A stretch of 64,000 nt of DNA, taken from NCBI GenBank assembly GCA_022842625.1, contig JALHPG010000005.1:1-64000 (forward strand), in the 5' to 3' direction. Below are positions 26,150-34,971 of the stretch, piece by piece (the stretch's first letter is position 1; each line of letters begins with the position of its first letter). The DNA comes from Bacteroidia bacterium. Its GTDB lineage: Bacteria > Bacteroidota > Bacteroidia > B-17B0 > Aurantibacillaceae. The position numbers and the translations under genes are program-made. The notes beneath the pieces were generated by a model. That model ran no database searches, was not told the origin of the DNA, and was given only the letters and a program-made list of their open reading frames with translations.

Positions 26150-27124
26150 TTAATTAAAATAAAATATAAAACTATAAGCTAAACCTGTTAGCATAATAAG
26201 TTTAAGTAAAAGACTGGCGTTTTTAAAATGTTTAGAATCTTTAGCATTTATTGTAAGCAAGGCTAAAACGATTAAAGGTAGAATTAAGCCTAAAATAATA
26301 TAAATAGTGTTTACGTTTACAATGATCCTGTAAAACTTAAAGGTGTTATAAATTACAAACAGCAATAAAATAACCGAGATCACAATTAAAAAGAAAACAT
26401 TAAGCTTACTTGAATGCATTCCCCAAACAATTGGCATTGTGTGGCCGCCGGTGGCTGCATCCCCTTTATAATCTTCCATGTCTTTTATCATTTCTCTCGC
26501 CAAACTTGTTATAAAAGCAAATAGTGAAAAAATAAAGGTGATCTTAAAACAAGACAATACTGCCTCTGTATTCATTTGAGCAAAATCAGGGTGCATTTTT
26601 TGCATTACACCCATTTCATATACAAAAGGCATAAAAGCAACCGCAGCGGTAAGAAGTGAAACTACTATATTGCCTACTAATAATTGCTTTTTAAAATTAG
26701 TGCTGTAAAACCATAACAATATGGCTGCTATGATATGAAAAATAGCTAAACGTAAATAACCTGTTTTTAATGCAGCAAACATTCCAATAATAGTTCCAAG
26801 CAAGGTAAATGTGATGTGTAAAATTATTGCCATCCTACGCTTTATTATTTTTCCAACAACAACCGTTTCAGGATGGTTAATTAAATCTGTTTTCATGTCA
26901 AAATAATCGTTAATGATATAGCCGGCTGCGGCAATAAGAACTGTGCTCAATACAACTAAAAAGAATAATGAATCATTTAGCTCTAATGAAATTCCATGCT
27001 CATTTAGGATTTTTTGTAAAACAAAATAGCGCAATAAAACTTGCGTTAAAGCGATCATGATAAGATTTTCGATCCTGATCAGCTTTAAAAAAGCAATTGC
27101 TTTATTATTTAAAAGTTTACTCAC
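26150..27124 (-). CDS. UbiA-family prenyltransferase (GGGP-synthase-like)
   Basis: Integral membrane enzyme of 324 residues with about eight or nine helices. The first Asp-rich motif NDYFDMKTD (N72-D80) and the second DMEDYKGD at about 220 bind the Mg-diphosphate of the prenyl donor. Bacteroidota members of this branch are annotated as geranylgeranylglycerol-phosphate geranylgeranyltransferase-like; a role in quinone side-chain attachment cannot be ruled out. It sits 3 nt from kdsC and 9 nt from maf in the same transcript. Confidence 0.88.
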   Translation of the reverse strand: MSKLLNNKAIAFLKLIRIENLIMIALTQVLLRYFVLQKILNEHGISLELNDSLFFLVVLSTVLIAAAGYIINDYFDMKTDLINHPETVVVGKIIKRRMAIILHITFTLLGTIIGMFAALKTGYLRLAIFHIIAAILLWFYSTNFKKQLLVGNIVVSLLTAAVAFMPFVYEMGVMQKMHPDFAQMNTEAVLSCFKITFIFSLFAFITSLAREMIKDMEDYKGDAATGGHTMPIVWGMHSSKLNVFFLIVISVILLLFVIYNTFKFYRIIVNVNTIYIILGLILPLIVLALLTINAKDSKHFKNASLLLKLIMLTGLAYSFIFYFN

Positions 27125-27127
27125 TAA

Positions 27128-27640
27128 TTACCACTTTACAATTTCCCATTTACCTTGCACGCGCAATATTTGTTCAATAATATCTCTAACACATCCCTCT
27201 CCGCCCTTTTTATCAGAAACGTAACTGCAAATTTCTTTAATGTCTGTAGCCGCATCAGCCGGACAAACTGCCGCCCCAACCCTGCTCATTATTTCATGAT
27301 CCGGCAGGTCGTCCCCCATAAACATAACTTGTTCATCAGTAATACTGTACTTTTTTATATACCACAAATAGCAGGCTAACTTATCCTTTTGATTTATAAA
27401 AACATCTTTTACGCCTGACCTGGCAAGTGCGTTTTTTACAGCCTCGTTATTACCACCGCTAATGATCACAATTCTGTATCCTTTAACAACGGCTAAATGT
27501 AAACCGTACCCGTCTTTAGAATTCATGTTTCTAACCATTTCTCCAGTATCCATAACCAGCACTTTTCCGTCGGTCATCACGCCATCAATATCAAACATTA
27601 ATGTGGTGATCTTATTTAGTTTTTGTTTAAAATTAAGCAT
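27128..27640 (-). CDS. kdsC: KdsC-like HAD phosphatase (KDO 8-phosphate phosphatase)
   Basis: Removes phosphate from 3-deoxy-D-manno-octulosonate 8-phosphate in the lipopolysaccharide core pathway. The 170 residues match the C0-type HAD tetramer family: MFDIDGVMTDG with nucleophile D17 and D19, VIISGG, a lysine in the third motif, and MGDDLPDHEIM. It overlaps the end of the DUF2520 gene by 8 nt. KDO synthase genes are not in view, so the substrate is assigned by family only. Confidence 0.9.
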   Translation of the reverse strand: MLNFKQKLNKITTLMFDIDGVMTDGKVLVMDTGEMVRNMNSKDGYGLHLAVVKGYRIVIISGGNNEAVKNALARSGVKDVFINQKDKLACYLWYIKKYSITDEQVMFMGDDLPDHEIMSRVGAAVCPADAATDIKEICSYVSDKKGGEGCVRDIIEQILRVQGKWEIVKW

Positions 27641-28439
27641 GTTTTTTAGTTTGTTGTTTTACAATTAACTCACTTAATTGTTTGTATATTTTTTTTAGAC
27701 TTCTATCCTGCGAGAGAAGTTTTATATGCTTTTTCATTACTGTGTCGTCATTCCGTTTTGCCGGACCGGTTTGAACGGAGCGAGGATCAGAATTTTCAAT
27801 TTTAATTACCGTTTGTTTAATTAAAGGAAGCAAGATCTTAAATTTTGTGTTGACAGAACTTTCTTCGATTAAATCCCCAGCGGCAACAAATAAGGAATTT
27901 GTAAAATTATTTACAAGAACTGCCGCCAAGTGTAATTTTAAACGCTCTTTGTAATTTAAACTAACTACATTCTTACTAAAAAGTTTGGCCAGAACTATAA
28001 TTTTTTTCTTTACAGAGATCTTTTTTGCTTCAATAACGATAGGGGTGTCATTCCAATTTACATCAATGCTTTTTGAAAAAGTTTGCAAAGGATAAAACAC
28101 TGCAATATTATTTAATTTTCCTAACTCCTCAATTTTAGCACTCCCAGAAGTATGCATGATAATTGAATTTGTATTTATTGGGTTTATTTTTTTTACGGCT
28201 GAAGAAATAAATTTATCAGTAACGCAAATAAAATAAAAATCAGCATCTGCAATTATATCATTAAAGGAATCGGAAGTTGAACATTTTAATTTTGTTCTAA
28301 AATCATTTAATAAAACGTTTTCGTGATGATTATAAATGTAAACTTGAAAATTTTTTAAATTAGAAAAATGCTTTGCCAAGTGCCAAGCCACATTGCCGCA
28401 ACCAAGTATTACGATTTTGTGCTTTACCGATTTTTGCAT
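27633..28439 (-). CDS. Rossmann-like protein with DUF2520 domain
   Basis: About 268 residues from the ATG at 28439, four bases past the ccmF stop; the frame stays open upstream to 28487, but those codons lie inside ccmF. The N-terminus has a NAD(P)-binding fold (KIVILGCGNVAWHLAKHFSN) and resembles the pyrroline-5-carboxylate reductase / 6-phosphogluconate dehydrogenase superfamily. The C-terminal DUF2520 helical domain contains VQTGPAKRNDD, the family's signature. Enzymatic activity is unknown. Part of the purD-maf run. Confidence 0.9.
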   Translation of the reverse strand: MQKSVKHKIVILGCGNVAWHLAKHFSNLKNFQVYIYNHHENVLLNDFRTKLKCSTSDSFNDIIADADFYFICVTDKFISSAVKKINPINTNSIIMHTSGSAKIEELGKLNNIAVFYPLQTFSKSIDVNWNDTPIVIEAKKISVKKKIIVLAKLFSKNVVSLNYKERLKLHLAAVLVNNFTNSLFVAAGDLIEESSVNTKFKILLPLIKQTVIKIENSDPRSVQTGPAKRNDDTVMKKHIKLLSQDRSLKKIYKQLSELIVKQQTKKHA

Positions 28440-28443
28440 AGCA

Positions 28444-31017
28444 TTAAGATTGTACTTTGAATATACGAATTCTTTCTCTAATTGCAATGCCTGTGCCTAT
28501 AGCCATAATAATACAACCTAGCCACAGCACATTGATGTAAGGAAATACAAAGGCTTTCATTACAATAAAATCTTTATTATTAGCTAACTTTTCGCTCATA
28601 GTTATCTCTATTGTACCCTCATCCGGATTAATTTTCCAAAAAGCAAACTTTAAGCCCAATTCATTAACAGTATCATCTTTTGGAATGATAACATTATTTT
28701 GAATGATAAATTTAGGACGGGCAAAAAAACTTTGACCCTGAGTATTTACACAACGTAAAATAGCTGTTACTTCTAAAAGGGAATCGTTTTTTTCATACTG
28801 AGCTTTACTTAAATTACTTCGTAACGAATCAATAATAACTAATGCATTACTTGAAAAGATCGTATCACCAACATGGCCAATATAATTTTTAGCGCTTCCA
28901 AAAGCATCTTTCTTTCTTAAAGTATCAATATTTAAATCGGCAGCGGTAATATGTGTATAGATATCGCGATCTAAATAGTGTTTGGTATCAGGTTCTGCTG
29001 CTTGACCCATTCGAGGATTATCCTGAATTTGTGGTGTTAAAGTAAAATCATACTCAGGCTTGTTATCCTTGTTTAATTTTAAATAATCCACCGTAAAAAA
29101 TACGTTTATCCCTATCCGCTTTTTGCCTTTATAAACCACACGGTAAGGGCCCATTGGCAAAGTATCACCTTGGGTTAATAAAATACTTTCTCGGTCATCA
29201 AAATCTTTTCCAAGGCTTGACAATTTTTTATCGGAAATGTTTTTTGCAAGTGTTACTTTTTTAGACGTTGAAACTAATGCTCCAATTAACACCAACGCAA
29301 AACCAATATGAGCAATTGCTGCGCCGCTTTTAGACACCTTTCCTTTTAGTACCGTTAAAAAATAATCGAGGTTAGCTAACACCGCAAACAATCCTGTAAT
29401 AAACAATAATGAATAACTGATAAGATCCCAAGTGCCAATTCCTTTTGTTTCTGAATTAGTTAAAAAATAAAGCGGCACAGTGCAAACCGTTCCAAACAAC
29501 AATGCTAAAATAAATGTATAAGAAATGCGTTTAAGGAATTTTTTAGGGTCTGTTTTTTTATACTTTAAAAATTGTGATACGGCAATAAGTATCATAACTA
29601 AAATAGCAAACGGCATCATCCATGTATTATAAACCTGAACTTTTGGTGGAGCAAACTCTGTATTAAACAATTTATTTATTACAGGGATAGAGGTAAAATA
29701 GGTAATAATTAAGCCTGATAATAAAAACACCAATGCCCCTAAAAACATCCAAAATTCTCGTGAAAACAATTCTTCTTCATCTTTTTCTTTTGGAAAATAA
29801 AGATAATAGGAAATAAAAGTGATGATGCCTGATGATCCCAACCAGATCATTAATATTATTTTCTTGTAACCATAAAGCATTCCGAAAAACAATAATAAGA
29901 ACGAAATAACTATATACGAAACCTTAAAAAGTTTATCGTTAATTAATAAAGCAACTGTAATAAAGATAAACGCAAGTACATAAATTACCAATTGCCCTGT
30001 CATTCCCAAATCGGTAAAAGCGTGAACAGAGGAAGTTCCTAATACACCGCTTCTGGTTAAGAAGGTTGAATATAAAACCAGTAAAAAACTTCCAATAGAT
30101 AAAAAATGTGTCGTAAATAAAGAGCCGCCTTTGTTTTTGTTGATGATCATGGTATGCCCTGCTGCCACAATAACCAGCCAAGGTACAAGGGATGAATTTT
30201 CAACCGGATCCCAAGCCCAAAAGCCGCCAAAACTTAATGCTTCGTATGCCCAAGCGCCGCCCATTAAAATACCAACGCCTAAAATTAAAATGGCAAAGTA
30301 AGTCCATGGCAAGGCAATGCGCTGCCAATCGTTGTATTTTTTATTCCACAAAGCTCCTATTGCAAAAGCAAAAGGAATTAAAGTGGAGGAGAATCCTAAA
30401 AATAATGTTGGCGGATGAATGGTCATCCAATAGTTCATTAACAATGGATTTAAACCACGCGCGGTTGACTCGTATTTAGCGGCAAGTACAAAAGGCAGGT
30501 GACTGTATTCTGCATGTTCTTTTAATAATAAAAAAGGATTAGTCCCAACTTTGTAATCGAATAAATAAACTCCTAATAGCATACTTGCTAAAAAAACCTG
30601 TACTAAAGAAAAAATGGTCATAACCGGAACTTCCCAATCGCCATTTTTAAGTTGAAATTTTAGGAGCAATCCAAGAACAACATTCCAAAAGGTCCACAAT
30701 AAAAAACTCCCTTCTTGTCCTTCCCAAAAACACGAAAGAATATATTTCATATCCATTTCGGTGTTGCTATGTTGCCAAACGTATTGGTATTCAAAAAAAT
30801 GGTTGAACAACATATAGAACAATGTTCCTGCTATTCCAACAACAGCAAAACCATGTAGATTAAAAGCAAAACGAGCTAGTTTTAAGTAACCTGAATTTTT
30901 AGAAGAAAGGTAAAAAGCTATAAATGCAAGAAAGGCACTAACAAATGACAATACAATAAAGCTGTTGCCTAATTGTCCTGCCCATAATCTTTCTACAGTG
31001 TATTGAATGTCGTTCAT
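28444..31017 (-). CDS. ccmF: Cytochrome c maturation protein CcmF / heme lyase
   Basis: Large inner-membrane protein (857 residues, about 13-15 helices) that attaches heme to apocytochrome c. It carries the WWD heme-handling motif GGAWAYEALSFGGFWAWDP followed by VENSSLVPW at about residues 255-285, conserved periplasmic histidines (PPTLFLGF preceded by MTIHP, and ILSCFWEGQEGSF), and a periplasmic segment at about 580-830 before the last helix. It is longer than E. coli CcmF (about 650), as usual for Bacteroidota. It lies 11 nt after ccmE. It serves the cytochromes of the act operon downstream in this window. Confidence 0.95.
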   Translation of the reverse strand: MNDIQYTVERLWAGQLGNSFIVLSFVSAFLAFIAFYLSSKNSGYLKLARFAFNLHGFAVVGIAGTLFYMLFNHFFEYQYVWQHSNTEMDMKYILSCFWEGQEGSFLLWTFWNVVLGLLLKFQLKNGDWEVPVMTIFSLVQVFLASMLLGVYLFDYKVGTNPFLLLKEHAEYSHLPFVLAAKYESTARGLNPLLMNYWMTIHPPTLFLGFSSTLIPFAFAIGALWNKKYNDWQRIALPWTYFAILILGVGILMGGAWAYEALSFGGFWAWDPVENSSLVPWLVIVAAGHTMIINKNKGGSLFTTHFLSIGSFLLVLYSTFLTRSGVLGTSSVHAFTDLGMTGQLVIYVLAFIFITVALLINDKLFKVSYIVISFLLLFFGMLYGYKKIILMIWLGSSGIITFISYYLYFPKEKDEEELFSREFWMFLGALVFLLSGLIITYFTSIPVINKLFNTEFAPPKVQVYNTWMMPFAILVMILIAVSQFLKYKKTDPKKFLKRISYTFILALLFGTVCTVPLYFLTNSETKGIGTWDLISYSLLFITGLFAVLANLDYFLTVLKGKVSKSGAAIAHIGFALVLIGALVSTSKKVTLAKNISDKKLSSLGKDFDDRESILLTQGDTLPMGPYRVVYKGKKRIGINVFFTVDYLKLNKDNKPEYDFTLTPQIQDNPRMGQAAEPDTKHYLDRDIYTHITAADLNIDTLRKKDAFGSAKNYIGHVGDTIFSSNALVIIDSLRSNLSKAQYEKNDSLLEVTAILRCVNTQGQSFFARPKFIIQNNVIIPKDDTVNELGLKFAFWKINPDEGTIEITMSEKLANNKDFIVMKAFVFPYINVLWLGCIIMAIGTGIAIRERIRIFKVQS

Positions 31018-31028
31018 ATATTAACCAA

Positions 31029-31415
31029 CTATTTCATTGGTGGTTTACCATCATTATATTTACTAGGGCATTTCATTAAAATATCATTTGCATGAAAATC
31101 GTTCCCTTCCATTTTTCCTATCAAAACAATTTGTTCGCTTTTTTCAAAATCTTGTGGTCTACTTTTATGAAGCACCACTTGTTTACTAATACCTTTATTG
31201 TCAATTAAACTAAACATAAATTGGTCGGCATTAATTTTTGGATCATACAATTGCGGTTGTGTTTTATCTAATTTTCCAACAACATGATATTCCTTTTCAG
31301 GATTAGCAATAGCTTCAGAAAAATCGGCGTAAGTACTTGTGTTCTTAAGAGAAATAAATATTACGCCAATAGCGATAGCAATAATAACAATACCAATAAC
31401 ATGTAACTTTTTCAT
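31029..31415 (-). CDS. ccmE: Heme chaperone CcmE, CxxxY variant
   Basis: Periplasmic heme carrier anchored by one N-terminal helix (HVIGIVIIAIAIGVIFISL). The 128 residues follow the OB-fold of CcmE, with YHVVGKLDK, FSLIDNKG and VLIGKMEGNDFHANDILMK. The heme-binding site reads CPSKY (C116-Y120), i.e. Cys in place of the His of the classical HxxxY motif of E. coli, as in the variant CcmE of sulfate reducers and archaea. Five bases separate it from ccmD. Confidence 0.93.
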   Translation of the reverse strand: MKKLHVIGIVIIAIAIGVIFISLKNTSTYADFSEAIANPEKEYHVVGKLDKTQPQLYDPKINADQFMFSLIDNKGISKQVVLHKSRPQDFEKSEQIVLIGKMEGNDFHANDILMKCPSKYNDGKPPMK

Positions 31416-31420
31416 CTTTT

Positions 31421-31642
31421 TTATTTTTTGTTGATCTGTTTTTCCAGCTTATTAACTTTCCGTTCAAGAGCAATTAAAAATATAACCAAGGCCGCAAATA
31501 TCATTGCAATAACTGTTATTACAACATAAATTTTACCATCACTTCTAAACGTATCTGCCATTTGTGGCCCTGAAACTTCTACTTGCGCAGAGCTAATCAT
31601 CGCAGATAATAAAAACACTAAACTTAAAATTTTCTTAATCAT
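31421..31642 (-). CDS. ccmD: CcmD-like small membrane protein
   Basis: A 73-residue protein with a likely signal peptide (MIKKILSLVFLLSAMISSAQ) and one membrane helix (IYVVITVIAMIFAALVIFLI) followed by a charged tail (ALERKVNKLEKQINKK). Position between ccmC and ccmE, with an 8-nt overlap with ccmC, and the single-helix-plus-basic-tail layout support CcmD, which stabilises the CcmABC-CcmE complex. The extra signal peptide is usual for Bacteroidota forms. Confidence 0.82.
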   Translation of the reverse strand: MIKKILSLVFLLSAMISSAQVEVSGPQMADTFRSDGKIYVVITVIAMIFAALVIFLIALERKVNKLEKQINKK

Positions 31643-32294
31643 CTAATTTATTTTTTATAAAGCTAATTCTGTTTTTAATTTCAAATAACCAATAACTAAA
31701 AAACACCCAGCCAATAACTGCCGGATAAAACACCAGGCGCATATTGCTATCCATATCGTACTTTGAAAAAGCGGGATTACCTCCGTTTCCGGGATGAAGA
31801 GAATCTGTTAATCGCGGCAAGATCATAATAAATACATTCATCATCACAAAGGCAAATACATTATACACTGCCGAAATTCTTGCACGTTTTAATTCATCAT
31901 CAACCGAAAAACGTAAAATAAAATAAGCCAGATAAATTAAAATGCTAATAGCAACGCCATTTAGTTTTGGATCTTGAAAGGTCCACCATGTTCCCCAAGT
32001 ATACTTTGCCCAAATAGAACCGGTTGTTAAACCAGGGATACTAAAGAAAAAACCAACCAAAGCTGCGTTGTATGCTTTTTTATCGTTATCTAATTTATTT
32101 TTTGTGAGCGTTTGGATGCTTTGTATTAACGAAACTGCCATCATAAATAACATGGCAAACCAAATTGGCACATGATAGTATACATTGCGGATGGTTTCGT
32201 TTAAAATATCTAAACGAGGCACCGGATTTAATAAACCCCAAACCAAGGTATATAAAATTAAAATTACCGAAAGTATTTTGTACCAGTGTTTCAT
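31635..32294 (-). CDS. ccmC: Heme exporter protein CcmC
   Basis: Six-helix inner-membrane protein of 219 residues that loads heme onto CcmE. The tryptophan-rich motif GSIWAKYTWGTWWTFQDPKL (about 92-111) and the heme-ligand histidines in YYHVPIW and DSLHPG are present. It overlaps ccmD by 8 nt and lies 85 nt downstream of ccmB across a spacer with short repeats (32302-32348). Confidence 0.95.
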   Translation of the reverse strand: MKHWYKILSVILILYTLVWGLLNPVPRLDILNETIRNVYYHVPIWFAMLFMMAVSLIQSIQTLTKNKLDNDKKAYNAALVGFFFSIPGLTTGSIWAKYTWGTWWTFQDPKLNGVAISILIYLAYFILRFSVDDELKRARISAVYNVFAFVMMNVFIMILPRLTDSLHPGNGGNPAFSKYDMDSNMRLVFYPAVIGWVFFSYWLFEIKNRISFIKNKLDD

Positions 32295-32301
32295 TTTTTA
32301 A

Positions 32302-32348
32302 GTCGTTAGAAATTAGCCGTTAGAGATTAGTCCGGTTAGACTAACGAC
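32302..32348. repeat. Short direct and inverted repeats in the ccmB-ccmC spacer
   Basis: CGTTAGAAATTAG (32304-32316) is followed 14 nt later by CGTTAGAGATTAG (32318-32330), a direct repeat with one mismatch. GTCGTTAG (32302-32309) is the exact reverse complement of CTAACGAC (32341-32348). This is the only sizeable gap inside the otherwise tight purD-maf run. Confidence 0.5.
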
Positions 32349-32379
32349 TATCAACTAAAGACTAAAATCTAATAGTAAT

Positions 32380-33030
32380 TTAATCGCGCCAAAGATACGG
32401 AAATAATAGAAAAGAAAGGGTAATAGTTAAAACATTTAAGGCCACTAAAATGCCAATAAAACTAAAACCAACCGCAGCCCATTCAATGCCGTCTACGGCT
32501 TGTTTACTGATGCGAATAACCACTAAAATTAACGGCATTAGTACCGGAAAACTTAATATGCTCATTATGGCAAAATTACCGCTTGCCTTGCTGGCAATAG
32601 CACTCATTAAACTTAAAATAGCGGCGAGGCCTGTTGAAGCAAGGATAAGAACAATAAAAAACAAGCCTAAATTTTCGACTTCGTTTTTAATAAAAAAGGC
32701 ATAAAAGAAAAAAGTGATAAAGCTCAATACGAGCATAAAAACCATGTTGTAAAGGATCTTGGCAACTATAAACTGGGTTGGTGAATAGTGCAGAAAATTA
32801 AATAATGCCTGTCCGCCGGTTTCCTTTAAAAAACTTTTACCACTTATGGTAACTGAGGTAAATAAAGTTATTACCCAAAACAAGGCGTTCCAGGTAGGCT
32901 TATCGAGCTTACCTTTAAAGCATAAAGCACTCACAAAAATGGTTCCTATTACATAAACGATAACCCCGCCAATAGTTGATTTTTGGCGAAACTCTAAAAG
33001 CAACTCTTTTTTTATGAGTGAAACTATCAT
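32380..33030 (-). CDS. ccmB: Heme exporter protein CcmB
   Basis: Membrane subunit of the CcmAB ABC unit that releases holo-CcmE. 216 residues with six helices; the start IVSLIKKELLLEFRQKSTIG and the GQALFNFLHYSPTQFIVAKI segment are typical of CcmB. Its ATG overlaps the purD stop by 4 nt (ATGA). The ATPase gene ccmA is not adjacent, so it must lie elsewhere. Confidence 0.93.
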   Translation of the reverse strand: MIVSLIKKELLLEFRQKSTIGGVIVYVIGTIFVSALCFKGKLDKPTWNALFWVITLFTSVTISGKSFLKETGGQALFNFLHYSPTQFIVAKILYNMVFMLVLSFITFFFYAFFIKNEVENLGLFFIVLILASTGLAAILSLMSAIASKASGNFAIMSILSFPVLMPLILVVIRISKQAVDGIEWAAVGFSFIGILVALNVLTITLSFLLFPYLWRD

Positions 33031-34310
33031 TGATATATTTTTAGATCTTTACCGATGTCACGTCTGAAATATTTTCCTTCGTAATTTATCTTATCGGCAG
33101 TGGCAAAGCTTTTATTTACGGCTTCCTCGATAGTTTTACCGAAGGAAGTTATTGCAAAAACCCTTCCACCATTGGTTAACACCTTATCACCATCTAATTT
33201 GGTGCCTGAGTGAAAAACCTGCGAATCAAAACTATTATTTAATCCATTAACTATTTTTCCTTTTTCAAAATCGCCAGGATAACCGCCACTTACCAATACA
33301 ACTGTGGTTGCGGTTTCGGTTATCGTTTCATACTCTTTTTGGTGCAATGTTTGAGTTGCAACACCCTGCAAAAGATCGATAAAATCTGTTTTTATTCTAG
33401 GAATAACCACCTCTGTTTCAGGGTCACCCATTCTACAGTTATATTCAATTACAGATGGTTCGCCATTACAATTCATTAAGCCAATAAAAATAAAACCTCT
33501 GTAATCAATTCCATCCTTATTTAAACCTTTAATGGTAGGCTTAACAACAAGCTCTTCCACCTTTTTAATAAAAGCTTCGTTGGCAAATGGCACGGGACTA
33601 ACCGCTCCCATTCCGCCGGTATTTAAACCGGTGTCGCCCTCGCCAATACGTTTATAATCTTTTGCAGCCGGCAATATTTTGTATGATTTGCCATCTGTTA
33701 AAACAAAAACAGATAATTCTATCCCCTTTAAAAATTCTTCAATAACCACTTTGGTGCTGGCGTTGCCAAATTTGGCATCTACCAACATTTTTTTTAATTC
33801 TTCTTTTGCCTCAGTAATATTGTCAATTATCAAAACACCTTTTCCTGCTGCTAATCCATCTGCTTTTAAAACAAAAGGCGGTTCGAGTGTTTCTAAAAAA
33901 GCATAACCTTCGTTTAAATTATTTTTTGTAAAAGTGGCGTACCGGGCTGTTGGCACACCATGTTTTAACATAAATTGCTTGCTAAAATCCTTACTTCCTT
34001 CTAATTGAGCGCCATCTTTTTTTGGGCCAATAACCGGTATATCTTTTAAAACATCATCGTTTAAAAAAAAGTCGTGAATACCATTAACTAAAGGGTCTTC
34101 AGGTCCCACCAAAACCAAATTAATGTCTTTTTCCCAAACTATATTTTTTATTGCTTCAAAATCGTTTACAGCAACGTTTAAGTTGGTGCCGCAATTAGCC
34201 GTGCCGGCGTTACCGGGAGCAATGTATAAGTTTTGTAATTGTTTACTTTGGGCAATTTTCCACGCAAATGCGTGCTCTCTGCCTCCTGAACCTAAAATTA
34301 AAACATTCAT
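33027..34310 (-). CDS. purD: Phosphoribosylamine-glycine ligase (GARS)
   Basis: Second step of de novo purine synthesis, ATP-dependent joining of phosphoribosylamine and glycine. 427 residues with the ATP-grasp layout: NVLILGSGGREHAFAWKIAQ at the start, GPEDPLVNGI, FVLKADGLAAGKGVLI, TGGMGAVSP, and the metal-binding EYNCRMGDPETEV. Length is normal. It is the first gene of the run that continues with ccmB by a 4-nt overlap, an unusual partner. Confidence 0.97.
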   Translation of the reverse strand: MNVLILGSGGREHAFAWKIAQSKQLQNLYIAPGNAGTANCGTNLNVAVNDFEAIKNIVWEKDINLVLVGPEDPLVNGIHDFFLNDDVLKDIPVIGPKKDGAQLEGSKDFSKQFMLKHGVPTARYATFTKNNLNEGYAFLETLEPPFVLKADGLAAGKGVLIIDNITEAKEELKKMLVDAKFGNASTKVVIEEFLKGIELSVFVLTDGKSYKILPAAKDYKRIGEGDTGLNTGGMGAVSPVPFANEAFIKKVEELVVKPTIKGLNKDGIDYRGFIFIGLMNCNGEPSVIEYNCRMGDPETEVVIPRIKTDFIDLLQGVATQTLHQKEYETITETATTVVLVSGGYPGDFEKGKIVNGLNNSFDSQVFHSGTKLDGDKVLTNGGRVFAITSFGKTIEEAVNKSFATADKINYEGKYFRRDIGKDLKIYQ

Positions 34311-34330
34311 AATAATGTGTAAAATTAAAA

Positions 34331-34353
34331 AATCCCGACGGTTTATCGGGATT
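34331..34353 (-). terminator. Terminator between the basic secreted protein and purD
   Basis: AATCCCGA (34331-34338) pairs with TCGGGATT (34346-34353) over a 7-nt loop, followed on the minus strand by a short T-run. It overlaps the stop codon of the gene ending at 34352 and lies 20 nt before the purD start, so it separates the two units. Confidence 0.7.
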
Positions 34354-34735
34354 AAAAAAACTTTTTATGTTGAAATACTTTATTTCCTCGGATCCTTTTT
34401 CTGGCCCTATCCGCATTTTGTTTTGCCAAAATATTATGCCTGTAAGTTTTCCCTTTAGTTCGGCTTCTTGAAAATAAATTCTTGCTATCGCGGCTTTTAT
34501 AAGAACCCGGTCGCGAGTGTCGCATAGACCAAGCTGAGTTTTTAACACTATTTCGGCGACCACCGCCTCTTGCAAAATTATCTGCATTTCCGGCGCTGTG
34601 CTTTCCTTTAAACATGCCTCCACTTGCCCTTTTTTGGTTCCTGTGCTCGCGTTTACGACCGCCACTTTGGGCCATAAATGTGTTAGAAATCAAAATTCCG
34701 CACAACAATAGAAATATAAGAGTAAACCTTTTCAA
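34352..34735 (-). CDS. Small, strongly basic secreted protein
   Basis: A 127-residue protein with a signal peptide (MKRFTLIFLLLCGILISNTFMAQ) and a mature part dominated by Arg, Lys, Gly and Ser (SGGRKREHRNQKRASGG, NFARGGGRRNSVKNSAW, ADRARKRIRGNKVFQHKKFF). No cysteines or known fold are visible after cleavage. The composition suggests binding to nucleic acid or polyanions outside the membrane, but this is inference. An alternative frame over the same DNA (34243-34665) lacks a signal peptide and is less likely. Real-gene support is the signal peptide and its own terminator. Confidence 0.7.
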   Translation of the reverse strand: MKRFTLIFLLLCGILISNTFMAQSGGRKREHRNQKRASGGMFKGKHSAGNADNFARGGGRRNSVKNSAWSMRHSRPGSYKSRDSKNLFSRSRTKGKTYRHNILAKQNADRARKRIRGNKVFQHKKFF

Positions 34736-34971
34736 TTAATGATTTACAATAATAATGAAAAAAACTTCAGTTTTTACAAGAAACCCATCATTTTGAGGTA
34801 TATTTAGAAGAAAGATTTAAACATCGGACTCTGTATTTCTATTTTAAAAAAATCTCCAACCATTAGTTCGCTTTTTTCGTATTAGTTTTAAGGTGAAATT
34901 CCCTTAAAAATATAGAAAAATTATGGCCAAACGCTTACAATAAATTTTATATTTAAACGTTTAATATATAC

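Noticed and set aside
27741-27790. GTCATTCCG... sequence inside the DUF2520 gene resembling the dispersed repeat at 22858
   Set aside because: It encodes the family's own signature QTGPAKRNDD, so the likeness is explained by coding constraint.
34243-34665. Open frame of 140 codons overlapping the basic secreted protein and purD on the same strand
   Set aside because: No signal peptide or family features, runs into the purD start, and the competing frame has a clean signal peptide and its own terminator.
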